From NCBI GenBank assembly GCA_963777855.1, contig CAVZRW010000008.1, positions 372,001-436,000 of the forward strand: 64,000 bases of DNA, in the 5' to 3' direction. Position 1 is the stretch's first letter, and each line of letters starts with the position of its first letter. This stretch comes from Prado023 sp963777855 (lineage in GTDB: Bacteria; Actinomycetota; Actinomycetes; S36-B12; CAIYMF01). The position numbers and the translations under genes are program-made. This document shows positions 54,843-64,000 of this stretch, in pieces. The notes under the pieces were generated by a model. That model worked only from the letters and a program-made list of their open reading frames with translations. It ran no database searches and was not told the DNA's origin.

Positions 54843-56380
54843 CGGACCGCATCCTCACGCTTGAACATCTGCAGCATCCGGCCCGTGACGGTGAACCCGC
54901 CGAAGACGTTGATGCTGGCCACCAGGATCCCGATGAAGGCCAGGACCGAGACCCACACCCGGTCGTGGCCCACCTGCAGCAGCGCGCCGACCAGGATGAT
55001 GCCGCTGATCGCGTTGGTCACCGACATCAGCGGGGTGTGCAGGGCGTGGTGGACGTTGCCGATCACGTAGAACCCGATCACCACCGAGAGCATGAACACC
55101 ATGAAGTGGCTCAGGAACGGCTCGGGGGAGACCGCGGAGACTGCCAGGAACACCGCCGCGCCGGCCCCGATCCAGCCCAGCCTCGTACCGGGACTCATCT
55201 TCTTCTTCGGTGGGGCGGGTTCCGGTGGCGCGGCGACCGCGGCCACGGGGGCCGCCGAGACCTGCACCGGCGGCGGGGGCCACAGCTCCTCGCCGGCCCG
55301 GGCCACGGTCATGCCGCGCTGGACCACGTCGTCGAGGTTGAGCACCGCCTGGCCGTCCTTGGCCGGGGTCATCAGCTTGAGCAGGTTCACGAGGTTGGTG
55401 CCGAACAGCTGGGAGGCCTGCGTGGGCAGGCGCCCCGGCAGGTCGGTGTAGCCCAGGATCACCACGCCGTTGTCGGTGACCACGCGCTCGTCGGGCCGAC
55501 TGCCGGCGACGTTGCCGCCGTTGGCTGCGGCCATGTCGACGATCACGCTGCCGGGCTTCATCGAGGCGACCATCTCCTCGGTGAGCAGGCGGGGAGCTGG
55601 CCTTCCGGGGATCAGCGCGGTGGTGATGACGATGTCGACGTCCCTGGCCTGCGCGGCGTAGAGCTCGGCGGCCTTGCGGTTGAAGTCCTCGCCCATCTCC
55701 TTGGCGTAGCCGGTGGCGCTGGGCCCGGTCTCCTCGACGTCGATCCGCAGGAACTCCGCGCCCATCGACTCGACCTGCTCGGCCACCTCGGGCCGGGCGT
55801 CGAACGACCGGACGATCGCGCCGAGGCTGCTGGCCGTGCCGATGGCGGCCAGGCCGGCGACCCCGGCGCCCACGACGAGCACCTTGGCGGGCGGGACCTT
55901 GCCCGCGGCCGTGACCTGGCCGGTGAAGAACGAGCCGAACTCGTTGGCCGCCTCGATGACCGCGCGGTAGCCGCCGATGTTGGCCATCGAGCTGAGCACG
56001 TCCAACGACTGCGCGCGGGAGATGCGCGGCACCGCGTCCATCGCCAGCGCGGTCACGCCGCGGGCGGTCAGCGCGCTGACCAGCTCGGGGCTCAGCGCAG
56101 GGGCGAGCAGGCAGGCCAGCGTCTGGCCCTCGTGCAGCCGGGCGACCTCGGCCTGCGTGGGGGCGTTGATCTTCAGCAGGATGTCTGCGTCCCACACCTG
56201 CTCGCCGACCACCTCGGCGCCGGCGGCGCGGTAGGCGTCGTCGTCGAACGAGGCCCCGGCGCCGGCGCCGTGCTCGATCGCGACGTCGTAGCCGAGGCCG
56301 CGCAGCTGCTCGACGGTCTTGGGGGTGGCGGCGACACGACGCTCGCCTGGCTTGGATTCCTTGGGCACACCGATGCGCAC
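54839..56380 (-). CDS. pntA: NAD(P) transhydrogenase subunit alpha
   Basis: 513 residues from GTG 56380 (VRIGVPKESKPGERRVAATP, preceded by GAGAGGACGA). Residues 1-380 are NAD(H)-binding domain I (VLVVGAGVAGLAAIGTASSL, FDARPEVAEQVESMGAEFL, DIVITTALIPGRPAPRLLTE); a Pro/Ala/Lys linker leads to three or four helices that complete membrane domain II. This is the fused E. coli-like PntA, rather than the split PntAA/PntAB form seen in several actinobacteria. Overlaps pntB by four bases, so the two are coupled. Confidence 0.97.
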   Translation of the reverse strand: MRIGVPKESKPGERRVAATPKTVEQLRGLGYDVAIEHGAGAGASFDDDAYRAAGAEVVGEQVWDADILLKINAPTQAEVARLHEGQTLACLLAPALSPELVSALTARGVTALAMDAVPRISRAQSLDVLSSMANIGGYRAVIEAANEFGSFFTGQVTAAGKVPPAKVLVVGAGVAGLAAIGTASSLGAIVRSFDARPEVAEQVESMGAEFLRIDVEETGPSATGYAKEMGEDFNRKAAELYAAQARDVDIVITTALIPGRPAPRLLTEEMVASMKPGSVIVDMAAANGGNVAGSRPDERVVTDNGVVILGYTDLPGRLPTQASQLFGTNLVNLLKLMTPAKDGQAVLNLDDVVQRGMTVARAGEELWPPPPVQVSAAPVAAVAAPPEPAPPKKKMSPGTRLGWIGAGAAVFLAVSAVSPEPFLSHFMVFMLSVVIGFYVIGNVHHALHTPLMSVTNAISGIILVGALLQVGHDRVWVSVLAFIGILVASINVFGGFTVTGRMLQMFKREDAVR

Positions 56381-56561
56381 GACTCGTCCTCTCGCAGAAG
56401 CGATCGCTGCCGAACCTACCCGGTCGCCGATCGCCGGCCGCACCGGGGTGAGGGCCCGCGGATCAGGTCAGGACGTAGGTCCCGGGCGGGGCCGGGGCGC
56501 TCGTCCTGCCGGTCGGGCGCCGGTTGTCCCGGGACGGCTCGCGCCGGGCGCGACTGCCCGG

Positions 56562-57631
56562 TCAGGCCGGGCGGCCGCGCACCAGCTGCGGGGGCCAGTC
56601 GACGTGCTCGCCGAGCTCGTGCGCGGCCCGCAGCGGCCACTGGGGGTCGCGCAGCAGGACGCGGGCCAGCGCCACGAGGTCGGCTGCCCCGTCGGCGATC
56701 ACGGCCTGGGCCTGGGCCGGCTCGGTGATCAGGCCGACTGCGGCCGTGGGGATGCCCGCCCCGGCGCGCACCCGGGCCGACAGCGGCACCTGGTACCCGG
56801 GGCCCGGGGCGATCCGCTGCAGGGGGCTGGCGCCCCCGCTGGAGACGTCGACGAGGTCGATCCCGCGCTCCTTGAGCCAGCCCGCCACGACCACGCTGTC
56901 CTCGATCGTGTGACCACCCTCGACCCAGTCGGTGCCGCTGATCCGGACCAGCACTGGCTGCTCGGCGGGCCAGGCCGCACGCACGGCGCCGGCCACCTCG
57001 AGCAGCAGCCGGGCGCGACCGGGGAGGTCCCCGCCCCAGGCGTCGGTGCGCTGGTTGGCCAGCGGGGAGAGGAACTGGTGGAGCAGGTAGCCGTGCGCGG
57101 CGTGGATCTCGACGACCTCGAATCCGGCGACCTGCGCCCGGCCGGCTGCGGCGGCGAACGCGGCCACCACGCCGGGCAGCGCGGCGGCGTCCAGCGCGCG
57201 GGGATCGTCCAGGCCGGGGTAGCCGACCGGCGAGGGCCCCACCGTGGTCCAGCCGCCGTCGTCGGCGGGCACGGACCCGGAGCGCGGCGCCCACGGCCAG
57301 TACGTCGAGGCCTTGTTGCCGGCGTGCGCCAGCTGGACCCCGGGCACCGCGCCCATCGACCGGACGAACGCGGTGATCGGCGCCCACGCGTCGGGCCTGG
57401 GCGTCGTTCCACAGCCCGGTGTCGCGTGGGGAGATCCGTCCCTCGGGCGCCACGGCGGTGGCCTCAGCCATCACCAGCCCGGCGCCACCGCGCGCCACTC
57501 GCGCCCAGGTGCACCAGGTGCCAGTCGCCGGGCAGGCCGTCGACGGCGCTGTACTGGCACATCGGGGAGACCATCACCCGGTTGCGCAGGGTCGTGCCGC
57601 GCAGGGTCAGCGGGGAGAAGAGGGTGGGCAT
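56562..57631 (-). CDS. NADH:flavin oxidoreductase, old yellow enzyme (YqjM-like; frameshifted)
   Basis: About 356 residues from ATG 57631 (MPTLFSPLTLRGTTLRNRVM). FMN TIM-barrel enzyme reducing activated C=C bonds with NADPH. Evidence: VSPMCQYSAVDGLPGDWHLV (the Cys that tunes FMN in YqjM), GLVMAEATAVAPEGRIS, VQLAHAGNKAS (His/Asn substrate pair region), EIHAAHGYLLHQFLSPLANQ-type segment, RTDAWGG and LVRISGTDWVEGG. Indels near 57500 and 57395 shift the frame. Physiological substrate unknown; xenobiotic or oxidative-stress roles are typical. Confidence 0.88.
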
Positions 57632-57700
57632 GGGCACACGGTAGGCCTCACGCGGCCCACCGGCGCCCCGGCTGCCCGGGGCGGTCCGGCTCAGGCCGGC

Positions 57701-58010
57701 TCAGGCCCCCGTGAACTTCACGACCGGATGCCCTCGAAGCGCACGCGCTTGTTGTGCCCGGCGATGATGCCCAGGTTGTTGCGCTTGCTGTCGAGGTCGA
57801 TCACCGACGTGCCATCGCCGGCGCTGATGATCGCGATGTCGTGGGCGCCCTCGTAGCCGCCGACCGCGCCGCGGACCCTGCCCTTGGACGGGGCCACGAG
57901 CATGAACATCGACGACGAGGCCTTGAACGTGCGGGTGCAGGTCTTCTTGGTCTTCACCAGCCGGGCGCCCGGGCTGAGCACGATCGTGGTGTTCGAGGGG
58001 ACGACTTGTC
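57701..58010 (-). pseudogene. C-terminal remnant of a right-handed beta-helix (pectate-lyase-like) protein
   Basis: Directly after the purA stop the minus strand reads VVPSNTTIVLSPGARLVKTK, then MFMLVAPSKGRVRGAVGGYE, GAHDIAIISAGDGTSVIDLD and NKRVRFEGI, ending VVKFTGA after one indel near 57735. The V-P-S-N-T-T-I-V-L start and the evenly spaced hydrophobic strands are typical of a parallel beta-helix rung series. Only about 100 residues are present with no signal peptide or start of their own, so I read it as a gene remnant; a short intact protein starting at GTG 57981 is the alternative. Confidence 0.45.
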
Positions 58011-58013
58011 GGC

Positions 58014-59306
<1,293 letters not shown>

Positions 59307-59440
59307 GGTGCCTCCACCCTCATGCGCGTGCCCGGGGGCACGCGGAACACGCCCCCCGCATCAGGAGCGACGACCCACCCTAGCGCCGCTGGGGCGCCTC
59401 CTCCGCGCAATGGCGGCAGGCGCCGGGCCTGGGTCAGACG

Positions 59441-59482
59441 CGACGAGGGCGGGCCCCGGAGTGCTCGGGCCCGCCCTCGTCG
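59441..59482 (-). terminator. Strong hairpin downstream of fba
   Basis: CGACGAGGGCGGGCCC and GGGCCCGCCCTCGTCG form a 16-base near-perfect stem with a short loop, 15 bases beyond the fba stop on the minus strand. Confidence 0.8.
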
Positions 59483-59496
59483 GTTCCGCTGGGGTG

Positions 59497-60528
<1,032 letters not shown>

Positions 60529-60661
60529 GGACGCGTTCCTTCCTCGTAGCCGAGCACGGCCCGCTCGGCCGCGCATGCACGTCATCCTGACAGAACCACG
60601 ACCCCGACGCGCGGGGGCGATGGGCCCGGACGCAGGAGGCTGCCGGGGGCAGGATGGGCCC

Positions 60662-61999
60662 ATGGCAGACGGCGGTGCGCAGCTCCCGGACGGGGTGCTG
60701 CGCGCCCTGGCCGATGCCGGCGTCCGCGTGCTCACGGATCCCGAGCTGACCGTCGGGCACGGTGTGGACTGGACCGGGCGCTGGCGCGGCCCGGTGCTGG
60801 GCGTGGCCCGTCCCAGCACCGTCGCGCAGGTGGTGGCCGTGCTCGGCGCCGCCCGCGACCACGGGGTCACGGTGCAGGTGCAGGGCGGGAACACCGGCCT
60901 GGTCGGTGGTTCCGTGCCGGACCGGCCGGCCCTGGTGCTCTCGACCACGGGACTGGACCATCTCGAGGCCGTGGACACCCTGGAGCGGACGGTGCGGGTG
61001 GGCGCCGGGGTCAGCGCTGCCCGGCTGGACGGGCACGCCCGCGCGGCCGGACTGCGCTTCGGTGTGGACCTGGCCGCGCGCGACTCCGCGACGGTGGGCG
61101 GGATGGTCGCCACCAATGCCGGCGGGATCGCCGTCGTGGCCCACGGGATGATGCGCGAACAGGTGCGCGGGCTCACCGCGGTGCTCGCCGACGGACGGGT
61201 CCTGCGCACCACAGGACGCCCGCGCAAGGACAACAGCGGCTACGACCTGGCGGGCCTGCTCGTCGGCAGCGAGGGGACCCTGGGCGTGGTCTGCGAGGTC
61301 GAGGTGAACCTGCACCCGGACCCCGGGCCCACGACGGTCGCGGTGCTCGCGGCGCGGTCGTTGGCCTCGGCGGTGGCCAGCGCGCAGGCCGTGGCGTCGG
61401 CGGGCCACGCCCTGCTGGCCGCCGAGGTGGTCGACGCCGCGGGCATGGCGCACGCGGCCCGGGCGCTGGGCCTGCCCCCCGTTCTGGCCTCCGATGTGCC
61501 CTGGGCCCTGCTGGTGGAGGTCGCCGACGGGGGAGGTGCACAGGGGCTGGCGGTCGTGGCCGACCACGTGCTGGCCGTGGCCACGGATCCCGGTGGTCGT
61601 GCCCGCCTGTGGGCCGCTCGTGAGCGGCAGACCGAGCTCGTGGCGGGCGAACGGCCGTACAAGCTCGACGTCAGCCTGCGTCTGGGCCGCCTCGACGAGG
61701 GGGTCGCGGCGATCCGCGCAGCCGCCGGAGACGGCGAGGTCCGGATCTTCGGCCACGCGCTCGACGGGAACCTGCATGTGCAGCTGCTCGGCGGCGACGA
61801 GATGACCGGCGCCGCGGTGCTGGCCGCGGTGGTGGAGCTCGGCGGGAGCATCAGCGCCGAGCACGGGATCGGCCGGCAGAAGGCGGCCCTGCTGCCGCTG
61901 GTGCGCTCCGCCGAGGAGATCGCCTGGATGCGCCAGGTGCACGCCAGCGTGAACCCTGGCGGAATCCTCAACCCGGGAGTGCTGCTCACGGAGCCGTGA
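60662..61999 (+). CDS. FAD-linked oxidase (GlcD/D-2-hydroxyacid dehydrogenase-like)
   Basis: 445 residues from ATG 60662 (MADGGAQLPDGVLRALADAG). The PCMH-type FAD-binding domain shows RPSTVAQVVAVLGAARDHGV, VQVQGGNTGLVGGSVP and ATVGGMVATNAGGIAVVAHG with KDNSGYDLAGLLVGSEGTLG; the C-terminal domain ends HALDGNLHVQLLGGDE, AEHGIGRQKAALLPLV and NPGGILNPGVLL, all typical of glycolate, D-lactate and D-2-hydroxyglutarate dehydrogenases. Single subunit without Fe-S domain, so a D-2-hydroxyacid:acceptor role is likely; substrate open. The next gene follows after 29 bases. Confidence 0.9.
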   Translation: MADGGAQLPDGVLRALADAGVRVLTDPELTVGHGVDWTGRWRGPVLGVARPSTVAQVVAVLGAARDHGVTVQVQGGNTGLVGGSVPDRPALVLSTTGLDHLEAVDTLERTVRVGAGVSAARLDGHARAAGLRFGVDLAARDSATVGGMVATNAGGIAVVAHGMMREQVRGLTAVLADGRVLRTTGRPRKDNSGYDLAGLLVGSEGTLGVVCEVEVNLHPDPGPTTVAVLAARSLASAVASAQAVASAGHALLAAEVVDAAGMAHAARALGLPPVLASDVPWALLVEVADGGGAQGLAVVADHVLAVATDPGGRARLWAARERQTELVAGERPYKLDVSLRLGRLDEGVAAIRAAAGDGEVRIFGHALDGNLHVQLLGGDEMTGAAVLAAVVELGGSISAEHGIGRQKAALLPLVRSAEEIAWMRQVHASVNPGGILNPGVLLTEP

Positions 62000-62028
62000 G
62001 GGCTGCGATTGGCCCATGCTTGGGCGTC

Positions 62029-62880
62029 GTGACCAGCCGACCCCTGGTGATCGCCCACCGCGGAGCCAGCGCCGAGCGCGCCGAGCACACCCTGGCCGCC
62101 TACGAGCTGGCGATCGCCCAGGGCGCCGACGGCTTGGAGTGCGACGTGCGACTGACCGCCGACGGCCACCTGGTGTGCGTGCACGACCGGCGCATCGACC
62201 GGGTCAGCGACGGCTGGGGGGTGGTCTCGACCAAGACCCTGGAGGACCTGCGCCGCCACGACTTCGGCTCCTGGATCGAGCACGGCCCCGGTCCGGACCG
62301 CCGGCCCCTGCGCGACCGGCGGGTGGCCGCACGGCGCCACTCGAGCTGGCCGGGGGAGGACGTGGTCGCCGACTCCAGCGGCGGCATCCTCACCCTGCCC
62401 ACCCTCCTCGAGCTGGTCACGAGCAGCGCCCGGCCGGTGCAGCTGGCCATCGAGACCAAGCACCCGACCCGCTACGCCGGCTGGGTGGAGCAGGCGGTGG
62501 TGGCCCAGCTGCGCCGGTTCGGCCTGGCCACCCCCTCTCGCCACGGGCCGCACCCGGTGCGCGTGATGTCCTTCTCGGCCCAAGCGGTGCGCCGGTTCCG
62601 CACCCTGGCCCCGGGTGTCCCCCGGGTGTTCCTCATGGACCGGGTCCCGCTGCGGATGCGCGGTGGCGAGCTGCCCTTCGGCGCCACCATCGCGGGGCCC
62701 GATGTCGCGATCCTGCGGGTGCACCCGGGGTACGTGGCCCGCGTGCACCGCGCCGGTGGCCGGGTGCACGTGTGGACCGTGGACGAGCCCGCCGACGTGG
62801 CGCTGTGCCAGTCGCTGGGGGTGGACGCCATGATCACCAACCGGCCCGGCGAGGTGCTCGCCGCATTGACCGGGGGGTGA
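62029..62880 (+). CDS. Glycerophosphodiester phosphodiesterase
   Basis: 283 residues from GTG 62029 (VTSRPLVIAHRGASAERAEH); an in-frame GTG at 61996 would overlap the previous gene and adds non-conserved residues. GDPD splits glycerophosphodiesters such as glycerophosphocholine to glycerol-3-phosphate and alcohol. Motifs: IAHRGASAERAEHTLAAYEL (catalytic His-Arg), DGLECDVRLTADGHLVCVHD (metal Glu/Asp and second His), LAIETKHPTRYAG and VHVWTVDEPADV. No signal peptide, so cytoplasmic. Probably co-transcribed with the FAD oxidase. Confidence 0.92.
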   Translation: MTSRPLVIAHRGASAERAEHTLAAYELAIAQGADGLECDVRLTADGHLVCVHDRRIDRVSDGWGVVSTKTLEDLRRHDFGSWIEHGPGPDRRPLRDRRVAARRHSSWPGEDVVADSSGGILTLPTLLELVTSSARPVQLAIETKHPTRYAGWVEQAVVAQLRRFGLATPSRHGPHPVRVMSFSAQAVRRFRTLAPGVPRVFLMDRVPLRMRGGELPFGATIAGPDVAILRVHPGYVARVHRAGGRVHVWTVDEPADVALCQSLGVDAMITNRPGEVLAALTGG

Positions 62881-62981
62881 GCCGGGACCGCAGGATCTCC
62901 GGTCGCCGTGGGGGAGACTCCCCAGCAATCCGGGACATCTGAACCTTCGGAGGGCTGATATGGCGCAGGATTTCCTGTTAC

Positions 62982-63033
62982 TTGACAGAATGTCGGGACC
63001 AACTTGTGTGAATCGGCAACCATCGTGTAGCGT
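62982..63033 (+). promoter_or_regulatory. Candidate promoter region before the 63041 hairpin
   Basis: Two overlapping possibilities: TTGACA at 62982-62987 with a weak -10 near 63005, or TTGTGT at 63004-63009 with an 18-base spacer to TAGCGT at 63028-63033. The second would start transcription at about 63041, exactly at the base of the terminator hairpin. The region is clearly lower in GC than its surroundings. Confidence 0.45.
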
Positions 63034-63040
63034 TGCTCCA

Positions 63041-63090
63041 GTTCGGACGCCACTGCATCCCCCGTCGGTGGCGTCCGAACTTCCTTTTCG
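63041..63090 (+). terminator. Rho-independent terminator hairpin with T-rich tail
   Basis: GTTCGGACGCCAC and GTGGCGTCCGAAC form a perfect 13-base stem around a 14-base loop with CCCCC, followed by TTCCTTTTCG. It is the only hairpin in the window with a clear T tail. It could end the glpQ-like transcript, act as an attenuator before the DUF4446-pheA genes, or be most of a very short RNA. Confidence 0.8.
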
Positions 63091-63122
63091 CCCCGGGCCC
63101 GCTCGGCACTACTCTCGGCCGC

Positions 63123-63590
63123 GTGTCCCCCGCCCTGAGCGCCCTGGTGAGCGTCGTGGCGATCCTGCTCGCCGCCGCCGCCCTCGTCCTGGCCACCGTC
63201 GCCAACCGCCGCTGGGTGGCCGGCCCGCCGGCCCGGTGGGCGCAGGCCCCCGACCCGAACCGCGGCGCCCCGGTGGACGGGCCCGCCCCGACCCCGGACG
63301 GGGCCCCGGACGGGGCCACTTCGGACGGGGCCACCTTCGCCGTGGCTGACCTCACTGCGCTGCGCCATGTGGCTGTCGTGCGCTACGACGCGTTCTCCGA
63401 CGTGGGCGGGCGGCTGAGCCACAGCGTGGCGATCCTCGACGACACCTGCTCGGGGCTGGTGCTGACCACCCTGGCCGGCAAGGCCGACGTGCGCACCTAC
63501 GTGCGCACGATCTCCGGCGGGGTGGGCGACGGTACCCTGACCGCCGAGGAGCAGCAGGCCATCGAGGCCGCAGTGGGGAGTGGACAGTGA
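63123..63590 (+). CDS. DUF4446 family membrane-anchored protein
   Basis: 155 residues from GTG 63123 (VSPALSALVSVVAILLAAAA). One N-terminal membrane segment, a Pro/Gly/Ala/Asp-rich linker, then the DUF4446 core: LTALRHVAVVRYDAFSDVGG, HSVAILDDTCSGLVLTTLAG and the C-terminal LTAEEQQAIEAAV. Function unknown in any organism; the gene is commonly next to pheA in actinobacteria, as here, with stop and pheA start overlapping (GTGA). Confidence 0.9.
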   Translation: MSPALSALVSVVAILLAAAALVLATVANRRWVAGPPARWAQAPDPNRGAPVDGPAPTPDGAPDGATSDGATFAVADLTALRHVAVVRYDAFSDVGGRLSHSVAILDDTCSGLVLTTLAGKADVRTYVRTISGGVGDGTLTAEEQQAIEAAVGSGQ

Positions 63591-64000
63591 CCGTCGTGGC
63601 CTTCCAGGGGGAGATGGGCGCCAACTCGCACATCGCCATCAACGAGGTCTTCCCGGCCGCGACCCCGCTGCCCTGCGCCACGTTCGAGGACGCGTTCGCC
63701 GCCGTGGCCGAAGGGTCGGCGCCGATGGCGATGATCCCCATCGAGAACTCGTTGGCCGGGCGGGTGTCCGACATCTACCACCTGCTGCCGATCTCCGGGT
63801 TGGCGATCGTCGGTGAGCACTTCCTGCCGATCCGCCACCAGCTGCTCGGGGTACCGGGGGCCACGGTGGCCGACCTGCGCACGGTGGAGAGCCACGTGAT
63901 GGCCCTGGGCCAGTGCCGGGACGCGATCCGGCGCCTGGGCCTGACCCCGATCGTCGCCGCCGACACCGCCGGGTCGGCGCGTGAGGTGGCAGCGGTGGCC
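63587..64000 (+). CDS. pheA: Prephenate dehydratase (partial, continues beyond window)
   Basis: 138 codons from GTG 63587 are visible, reading VTVVAFQGEMGANSHIAINE, then MIPIENSLAGRVSDIYHLLP and GEHFLPIRHQLLGVPGATVA, the periplasmic-binding-protein-like catalytic domain of prephenate dehydratase (phenylalanine synthesis). The T-R-F and regulatory ACT domain would lie outside. The frame is open to the window edge. It overlaps the DUF4446 gene, so translation is coupled; the hairpin at 63041 may control the pair. Confidence 0.95.
   Translation, partial: MTVVAFQGEMGANSHIAINEVFPAATPLPCATFEDAFAAVAEGSAPMAMIPIENSLAGRVSDIYHLLPISGLAIVGEHFLPIRHQLLGVPGATVADLRTVESHVMALGQCRDAIRRLGLTPIVAADTAGSAREVAAVA

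Noticed and set aside
63041..63090. 6C-type small RNA
   Set aside because: The C-rich loop is suggestive but only one hairpin with five Cs is present; the family has two with at least six.
62472..63422. Minus-strand open frame across the glpQ-like 3' end and the pheA upstream region
   Set aside because: No recognisable domain; it crosses the terminator hairpin and lies antisense to two well-supported genes.

Overview
The window is high-GC, densely coded chromosomal DNA from an actinobacterium. The evidence is a dnaK-grpE-dnaJ-hspR operon with a HspR-type HAIR operator, a LysX-type fusion of a lysyl-phosphatidylglycerol synthase and lysyl-tRNA synthetase, a dCTP deaminase next to tRNA-Gly, GTG starts with purine-rich ribosome sites, and an EtfD-like membrane iron-sulfur reductase. 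I cannot fix the order or genus. No phage, insertion sequence, integrase or CRISPR array is visible; this reads as core chromosome with one accessory polysaccharide block.

Layout. 1-7966 (minus) looks like one operon: an alpha/beta-hydrolase of the Abhydrolase_9 (AhyD-like) type, lysX, a Vps62-like membrane protein and a DMT-type membrane protein cut by the window edge. 8277-10801 holds a DUF389 membrane protein and an APC amino-acid permease. 10893-12499 holds a FitAB/VapBC toxin-antitoxin pair, tRNA-Gly(CCC) and dcd. 12579-26249 is a cell-surface carbohydrate region: an MFS pump, two paralogous exported clan-A glycoside-hydrolase-like proteins, a polyprenyl-phosphate sugar transferase, a DUF1972-type glycosyltransferase, a DUF4012 protein, a GT2 glycosyltransferase, a GT39-like membrane glycosyltransferase and a secreted metallophosphoesterase with a PKD domain. 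26444-30567 holds another MFS protein, a YbaK-type deacylase and EtfD. 31044-37843 is the chaperone block dnaK-grpE-dnaJ-hspR, then clpB. 37926-43501 holds tRNA-Ser(GGA), an exported M23 peptidase, an OsmC-like protein, the SRP RNA, LD-carboxypeptidase, upp, tadA and a tocopherol-cyclase-like protein. 43687-46212 encodes the general PTS proteins (EIIA, HPr, EI). 46301-50324 carries purC, purB and purD. 50334-56380 carries two hypothetical proteins, a class III aminotransferase and pntB-pntA. 56562-60528 carries an OYE-type oxidoreductase, a beta-helix gene remnant, purA and fba. 60662-64000 carries a FAD-linked oxidase, a glycerophosphodiester phosphodiesterase, a DUF4446 protein and the start of pheA.

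A warning for every reader: at least a dozen genes, including essential ones (lysX, clpB, purA, purB, purC, purD, the PTS EIIA), are broken by single-base indels whose correction restores conserved protein. I read these as assembly errors, mostly +1 insertions, rather than pseudogenes, and annotate each as one full-length gene. Exact residue positions in those genes are approximate.

Functionally, the most interesting module is the probable membrane-lipid operon (AhyD-like hydrolase, LysX, Vps62-like protein). It combines synthesis and probable removal of lysyl-phosphatidylglycerol with an undescribed third partner.
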